The notes under the pieces: generated by a model | Told to the model about the DNA's origin: nothing | Database searches by the model: none | Seen by the model: only the letters and a program-made list of their open reading frames with translations | Translations under genes and position numbers: made by a program | In this document: one piece after another, positions 58,967 through 64,000 of the stretch | Layout of the letters: the number at the start of each line of letters is the position of its first letter | Position numbering within the stretch: the stretch's first letter is position 1 | NCBI RefSeq assembly: GCF_004366595.1 | Contig: NZ_SORE01000008.1 | Location: forward strand, 211,050 to 275,049 | Source of the DNA: Paraburkholderia rhizosphaerae | GTDB taxonomy: Bacteria; Pseudomonadota; Gammaproteobacteria; Burkholderiales; Burkholderiaceae | DNA length: 64,000 bases | Direction: 5' to 3'

Positions 58967-59782
58967 GTGAAAATCCTCACTATCGCCGCAGCGATGGGAT
59001 TGCTGCTTGTCATCTCCGGGGTCGCACGGGCCGATCGTCTGAACGACATCCGTAAGTCCGGCGTTCTGCGTGTCGCGACACTTGATAGCAACCCTCCGTT
59101 CGGTTCGGTTGATCCGAAGAGCAATCAGATCGTCGGTCTTGATGTGGACTATGCACGCTCGGTGGCGAACCGCCTGGGTGTCAGGCTAGTGATACAGCCG
59201 ACCAACCCTGCCAATCGCATCGCGTTTCTCAAGTCCGGCAAGGTCGATCTCGTTTTTGCGAACTTTACGATCACGGACGAGCGCAAAAAGGAGGTGGACT
59301 TCAGCATCCCCTACTTCGCGTCGGGGACACAATTCATCGCGAAGAAGGGCGTGCTCAGATTCCCTCAACAGTTGAACGATCTGCGCATCGGCGCGGATAA
59401 GGGCACCACCAACGTGCAGCAGGTGCAAGCGCAGTTTCCGCACGCGACCATCATCGCCTACGACGATACGCCGTTCGCCTTTGCCGCGCTACGCGCGGGC
59501 AACGTGCAGGCAATCACGCAGGACGGCCCAAAACTGGTCGGGCTGCTTGCACATGTCCCTGACAGGCAGAAGTACGAGATCCCGCCGTTTGCTATTTCGA
59601 ACGACTATCAAGGCGCTGGTGTCCCGAAAGACGAGACTCGGTTGCGTGCCGTCGTCGACGAAACGCTGAGGGCGCTGGAGGCAAACGGTGAGGCAGCAAA
59701 AATATACGACCGGTGGTTCGGACCGGCGAGCCAATCGCCGTTGCCACGCCTGTATCGCATCGGCGACCCGCTCAAGCACTGA
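58967..59782 (+). CDS. Polar amino-acid ABC transporter, periplasmic binding protein
   Basis: 271 residues. Signal peptide (ILTIAAAMGLLLVISGVARA), then LRVATLDSNPPFGS, the ligand-binding start of the family-3 solute-binding proteins, and later FSIPYFASGTQFI. Starts with GTG after AAGGA. First gene of an import operon with two permeases. Confidence 0.92.
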   Translation: MKILTIAAAMGLLLVISGVARADRLNDIRKSGVLRVATLDSNPPFGSVDPKSNQIVGLDVDYARSVANRLGVRLVIQPTNPANRIAFLKSGKVDLVFANFTITDERKKEVDFSIPYFASGTQFIAKKGVLRFPQQLNDLRIGADKGTTNVQQVQAQFPHATIIAYDDTPFAFAALRAGNVQAITQDGPKLVGLLAHVPDRQKYEIPPFAISNDYQGAGVPKDETRLRAVVDETLRALEANGEAAKIYDRWFGPASQSPLPRLYRIGDPLKH

Positions 59783-59800
59783 CACGCCGGTTGAATCGAA

Positions 59801-60532
59801 ATGAACGACTGGTTGCAACCCAGGTACATGGCATGGATCGCAAATGGGTTCGCATTAACGTTGCTGCTGTCGGTCAGCACGATCGTCGCGTCGACAGTAG
59901 CAGGGTTCGGACTCGCGATGGCGCGGCTGTCGCAACGGGCCGTGATTGCGCATGGAGCGGCGCTGTACGTCGTCGTATTTCGCAATTCCCCGTTGCTGGT
60001 GCAGTTGCTGTTCTGGTATTTCGGCGCAGCGACGCTACTGCCGTCATCGTTGATGAACTGGCTTAATGCGCCGCACATTCTCACGGTAGATGGTTTGGCA
60101 CTTTCATGGCCGTCATTCGAGATCATCGCGGGATGGGTCGGTCTCACTTGCTATTCGACGACCTTCGTCGGCGAGGAATTGCGCGCCGGCATACGCGGTG
60201 TGCCAGCTAACCAGCACCACGCCGCGGCGGCACTGGGGCTAACGCCGTGGCTCGCATTTCTCTACGTGATACTGCCGCAGGCAATCCGGATCGCAATGCC
60301 GTCACTTGCCGGACAATATATGAACATCGTTAAGAACTCGTCGCTGACGATGGCGATTGGTGTGGCGGAACTGTCCTATATGTCGCATCAGGTCGATACC
60401 GAAACATTCAAGTCGTTCCAGGCGTTCGGCGCCGCAACCGTGCTTTATATCGTCACGATCGCGGTCATCGAAGCTGCATTGATGATCTGGCAACGTCGTG
60501 ATGCCCGTACGATGGGACCTCGGCGAACATGA
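59801..60532 (+). CDS. Polar amino-acid ABC transporter permease 1
   Basis: 243 residues, five membrane segments, with the FRNSPLLVQLLFWYF and EELRAGIRGVPANQHHAAAA motifs of His/Gln-type permeases; the latter is the loop that contacts the ATPase. The stop overlaps the start of the second permease (ATGA). Confidence 0.93.
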   Translation: MNDWLQPRYMAWIANGFALTLLLSVSTIVASTVAGFGLAMARLSQRAVIAHGAALYVVVFRNSPLLVQLLFWYFGAATLLPSSLMNWLNAPHILTVDGLALSWPSFEIIAGWVGLTCYSTTFVGEELRAGIRGVPANQHHAAAALGLTPWLAFLYVILPQAIRIAMPSLAGQYMNIVKNSSLTMAIGVAELSYMSHQVDTETFKSFQAFGAATVLYIVTIAVIEAALMIWQRRDARTMGPRRT

Positions 60533-61257
60533 TCGCTACCGACTGGTTTCCGACACTGCGTTACCTGCTGCTGGGCGCGTTTCCGGACGGGCCTTTGGGC
60601 GGGGCAGCGTTGACCGTGGCGATGTCTATCGTTTCGGCGTTACTGTCGTCGGTGCTTGGACTCGCAGGCGGCATCGCGCTGATGATGACCGGCGGCGGCG
60701 TGCGTCTTGCATGCGTCTCGATCGTCGGGTTCTTCAGAGCGATCCCTGTACTGATGCTGGTCTTCTGGGCATTCTTCCTGATGCCGGTCCTGCTGCACAT
60801 CGATGTGCCGGGTCTCGCGACAGTCATCTGTGCGCTCGCGTTGATTGGCGGAGCGTATATGTCGCATTCGGTGCACGCCGGACTGGCTGCGGTGGGCGCC
60901 GGACAGTGGCAGGCGGCGGCATCGCTCGGTATGACGCGCTGGCAGGCATTGCGTTACGTCGTCATGCGCCAAGCTTTGCAAATGATGGCGCCTTCATTCG
61001 TCAATCAATGGGTGGCGCTCGTCAAGGATACGTCGCTTGCATATATCGTCGGTGTGCCGGAATTCACGTTTCTCGCGACCCAGGTCAATAACCGCCTGAT
61101 GGTCTATCCCGTGCAGATCTTTCTGTTCGTAGGCGCTGTCTATCTACTGTTGTGCTCGGTTTTGCAATTCGGCGCGAATCGATTGCTGCCTGTCAATCCG
61201 AATACGACGCGCACCGGTCAAGCAAACGAGGCCCGTGAGGGGATGGAAGGCGGGTAG
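60529..61257 (+). CDS. Polar amino-acid ABC transporter permease 2
   Basis: 242 residues, five membrane segments, with FFRAIPVLMLVFWAFF and GLAAVGAGQWQAAASLGM. Partner of the overlapping permease. No ATP-binding subunit follows, so the pair must use one encoded elsewhere. Nothing is seen in 61258-61591. Confidence 0.93.
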   Translation: MIATDWFPTLRYLLLGAFPDGPLGGAALTVAMSIVSALLSSVLGLAGGIALMMTGGGVRLACVSIVGFFRAIPVLMLVFWAFFLMPVLLHIDVPGLATVICALALIGGAYMSHSVHAGLAAVGAGQWQAAASLGMTRWQALRYVVMRQALQMMAPSFVNQWVALVKDTSLAYIVGVPEFTFLATQVNNRLMVYPVQIFLFVGAVYLLLCSVLQFGANRLLPVNPNTTRTGQANEAREGMEGG

Positions 61258-61591
61258 TAACGGTGGTCGCGCGTGAATGTTCGCGCGCAACCGAATGGCC
61301 CAAGGTCGGGTAGTACTTTCTTCATCGGCCGCAGTAGTTTGCATGTTGATTAGCCGCGCAGGACGCAAAGCACTTGCCTCCTTTGAGGAATCCGCTTTGC
61401 GTTTCTCACCGAATACTGCGTACAACGGCCGGATATCAGCTGCCGCCGAAATACAGCGTGCAGAAATCTATGGGGCCGACGCACGAGTCCGTATTTCGAG
61501 GACGACCTGCGTCGCCATGTGACGCTGCTGGCCTCCCGGTATGCAAAGACTGCTTTTCGACACGATAGAAGTTGAGCGTGAACGGCTCTTC

Positions 61592-62131
61592 TCACAATGC
61601 GGTTCCCCTTGTGGGCAAAAAAAAGTTTGCGGTATCCACTCCCTCAAGCCTAAGGAGGTGGATTTTCTTCTGGAGACCACCTGCGTAGCCAGTGAGGCTT
61701 CCACTTCTGCCTACCACTCGATGGCAGGGAATGATGATCGAGATAGGGTTGTGCCCGACCGCGCCTCCTACAGCTTGCGCGGCCATGCACACCTTCTTCA
61801 TCTCAAGTGCTACCTGACAAGCAACCGCCCCATACGTTAGGGTCTCTCCGTAAGGAATCTTGAGCAACTGCTGCCAGACTACTTGTTGAAACGCCGTGCC
61901 ATTGGGGGCAAGCGACAGGTCGTGAGGATGCGGCTTCTTTCCGGCGAAGTAAGCGTCCAGCCAGACTGACGCATGCTTGAATTCGTCTCTTCGTGAATCG
62001 GGTTCGAGCGTTTCGCTGACCGTCCCGCCAAAATATTTTTGCCCCTCCATCCATAGTCCGACCAGATTGCGACCATTGCTTGCCAGTAGCAGCCGACCAA
62101 TGGGGGAGGGGTAGCTATGCGAGTAGTACAT
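61592..62131 (-). CDS. ogt: Methylated-DNA--protein-cysteine methyltransferase
   Basis: 179 residues. N-terminal ribonuclease-like fold (MYYSHSYPSPIGRLLLAS) and the active site IIPCHRVVGRSGSLTGYAGG, whose cysteine takes the methyl group from O6-methylguanine. A helix-turn-helix (AVACQVAL) precedes it. The ATG has no good ribosome site. The long frame upstream looks non-coding. May supply the activity missing in the Ada-AlkA fusion at 53000. Confidence 0.92.
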   Translation of the reverse strand: MYYSHSYPSPIGRLLLASNGRNLVGLWMEGQKYFGGTVSETLEPDSRRDEFKHASVWLDAYFAGKKPHPHDLSLAPNGTAFQQVVWQQLLKIPYGETLTYGAVACQVALEMKKVCMAAQAVGGAVGHNPISIIIPCHRVVGRSGSLTGYAGGLQKKIHLLRLEGVDTANFFLPTRGTAL

Positions 62132-62400
62132 GATATTTGTCAGCGCCTTATAGCGATGGTGGGCAGTCAAAGGATGCTTCGTTGAGAGAAGCCGGCACGT
62201 CTTTGTTGACGGTAATCTAGCCAGGTCGCCTGGAGGTTTCTGGCCATTTCCGGACATGGTGACGCATGCAAAAACACAGTTGCGCCGAATGGGCGCGTTA
62301 GCCGATGATGCGAGTCGCTCAGATGATGTGAGCGATTTTTTGGTGAAGATGTTCGGACTAGCCAGCAGAATCTCATTTACATGTCGGAGAGAGTCAAAAG

Positions 62401-63285
62401 ATGGACCGTATAGATGCGCTGCGCCTGTTGATCGATGTCGCCGAGATGGGCAGCTTTTCCGCAGTCGCCCGGCAGCGGACGGTAGCGACATCGTCGGTAA
62501 CGCTTGCAGTGAATCAACTGGAAGACGAGGTGGGTGCCACGTTGATCACTCGCACGACGCGTCGATTGGTGTTTACGCATGAGGGCGTAGCGCTGCTGAA
62601 CAAAGCGCGCCACATTGTTGATGAATGGGATGAAACGCTCGCGAACCTCAAACAGGAGGGGCCGTTGACCGGGCCGATACGCGTGACGGCGACAAATGAT
62701 TTCGGCAGGATTCAACTGAGACCTTTGCTCGACCGCTTCCAGTCGCTCCATCCTGGCGTTCATGTGAGTCTGTTGCTCAGCGACACCACCCTTGACCCGG
62801 TAACCGACCATATCGATCTGGCGGTTCGCAACGGTCCGTTAGTCAATTCAGGCATGCATGCTCGCCTTCTGGTACGCGGTGAGCGGCTAGTATGTGCATC
62901 GCCGGACTATTGGCAACGGCGTGGAAAGCCTGCAATCCCTGATGATCTGACGCACCATAATTGCCTCATTCTGGCGCGGCCGGGTGCGCCTTTAGTCGCG
63001 TGGCCTTTCCGCGTGAGCGACAAGCATATCAACGTCAAGGTATCGGGCGACCGTCAGGCCAGTGACGGCGGTGTGCTTCGTGAGTGGGCGGTAGCGGGAC
63101 TAGGAGTTGTCGTCAAGAACCGCTGGGACATCCGCGCCGAACTGATGCAAGGGGCGTTGGAAACGGCGCTGGATGACTATGTGGCCGGGTCAATCGATCT
63201 TTATGCAGTGTACCCGGCAGCCGTGCCTGGCCGTCGGGTTGCAGCATTGATTCGCTTTCTGTCCACTGAACTGGCGGGATTGTGA
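62401..63285 (+). CDS. LysR-family transcriptional regulator
   Basis: 294 residues. N-terminal winged helix (VAEMGSFSAVARQRTVATSS) and a substrate-binding domain (PIRVTATNDFGRIQL, DHIDLAVRNG). Divergent from ogt and facing the truncated dehydrogenase, which it may once have controlled. Start ATG has only a weak ribosome site. Confidence 0.93.
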   Translation: MDRIDALRLLIDVAEMGSFSAVARQRTVATSSVTLAVNQLEDEVGATLITRTTRRLVFTHEGVALLNKARHIVDEWDETLANLKQEGPLTGPIRVTATNDFGRIQLRPLLDRFQSLHPGVHVSLLLSDTTLDPVTDHIDLAVRNGPLVNSGMHARLLVRGERLVCASPDYWQRRGKPAIPDDLTHHNCLILARPGAPLVAWPFRVSDKHINVKVSGDRQASDGGVLREWAVAGLGVVVKNRWDIRAELMQGALETALDDYVAGSIDLYAVYPAAVPGRRVAALIRFLSTELAGL

Positions 63286-63438
63286 CTTGACCTTCCACAC
63301 GGCTGGTATGTGTGGGTCTGCCACGGAGTCAAAGTGGCCGTTTCCACGCTCCACCGTCCGCAATTTCGTTAATTGGCAGACGGGTCCGTGCTGCACTTTC
63401 AAGCACCTGCAACTCCGGGTCGGGAGAGCTATGGCTTG

Positions 63439-63927
63439 TCAAAATGCAGCGCGCACCACGCCACCGTCGGCGCGAAGGGCCGCGCCGGTGGTAGCCGATG
63501 ACAAACCGGAGCAGACGTACACCACGAGATTTGCGACCTCATCGGGCGTCGTGAACCGTTTGAGCAGTGAGGTTGGTCTCGCCTCTTCAAAGAACTGCTT
63601 CTCGGCGTCACGGGATGACAGCCCTCCCGCCAACTTCCCCACGAACTCACTGACTCCTTCCGAGCTTGTAGGACCCGGGAGCACAGCATTGACCGTCACT
63701 CCAGTGCCAACGCAATGTTCAGCGAGCCCTCGCGAGACGGCAAGTTGCGCGGTCTTTGTCATGCCATAGTGGATCATTTCGACGGGGATCTGAATCGCAC
63801 TCTCGCTGCTGATGAATACAACCCGTCCCCAGTCGCGCTGCTTCATGCCGGGCAAGTACGCACGCGCCAGTCGGACACCGGACATCACATTGACATCAAA
63901 GAATTGTAAGCGCGAATTTCCCCGCAC
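63439..63927 (-). pseudogene. Short-chain dehydrogenase/reductase, N-terminal half missing
   Basis: 162 residues, of which about 155 match the second half of an SDR: FFDVNVMSGVRLARAYLPGM, VVFISSESA with the catalytic serine, YGMTKTA with Tyr and Lys, and NAVLPGPT. The nucleotide-binding N-terminus is absent. Family similarity stops at about 63905, where a TGTAAGCGCG sequence begins. Disruption by an inserted element is the natural explanation. Confidence 0.8.
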
Positions 63928-64000
63928 CTAGCTTGCCAGCTTAAGAAGGTCCACGATTGCGTCCGCAACTACAACTTGCGGACGCAACCTATGAGAGAGA
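63905..64000. mobile_element. Possible insertion-sequence end
   Basis: Starts with TG just where the dehydrogenase homology stops, followed by GCGCGAATTTCCCCGCA and then a perfect inverted repeat. The rest of the element lies beyond the window, and no transposase is visible, so this is a proposal based on position. Confidence 0.45.
63957..63987. repeat. Perfect 12-bp inverted repeat with 7-base loop
   Basis: TTGCGTCCGCAA, seven bases, then TTGCGGACGCAA. It could be a hairpin or a transposase-binding site within the putative element end. Confidence 0.8.

Overview
High-GC DNA in the Burkholderia/Paraburkholderia style: PHB genes, dense overlapping genes, many NarL-type sensors, and best family matches from betaproteobacteria. 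The gene content of roughly 1-32.8 kb and 44.2-50 kb closely resembles the low-oxygen-activated (lxa) locus known from Burkholderia cenocepacia. That comparison comes from memory of the families and not from an alignment.

The unifying signal is the site TTGAY-N4-RTCAA, the FNR/ANR box. I find 18 exact copies plus two near copies. The exact copies lie between genes or touch gene ends, with none inside a gene body, and fewer than one would be expected by chance in 64 kb. A 4Fe-4S FNR-type regulator with all four cluster cysteines (17886-18671) sits in the middle. The boxed genes form a hypoxia/energy-starvation survival programme: protein quality control (divergent GroEL, FtsH, Hsp20), seven universal stress proteins, a ribosome-hibernation-like factor, BON proteins, nitroreductase, flavodoxin-like protein, cytochrome c, PHB synthesis (phaB-phaC), ChaB, a CreA-like protein, a P1B metal ATPase with a hemerythrin-like tail, and several small proteins of unknown role. 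Two NarL-type sensor kinases, a NarL-type response regulator and a stand-alone receiver add a second layer of control. An ACP-AMP ligase-acyltransferase fusion, an ArcD-like antiporter and a cation/proton antiporter complete the region.

33-44.2 kb is a different module without boxes: envelope lipoproteins and low-complexity secreted proteins, then an EF-hand-like protein, outer-membrane factor, periplasmic adaptor, RND pump (frameshifted) and an OmpR/EnvZ-type two-component pair.

50-64 kb is ordinary to accessory DNA without boxes: a decayed response regulator, two AraC regulators, an FAD-linked oxidase, an Ada-AlkA DNA repair fusion, a damaged enoyl-CoA hydratase, a PII protein, an AT-rich gap, a type-B carboxylesterase, a polar amino-acid ABC importer lacking its ATPase, an Ogt repair protein, a LysR regulator and a short-chain dehydrogenase cut off at what looks like an insertion-sequence end. 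No rRNA, tRNA or CRISPR array was recognised.
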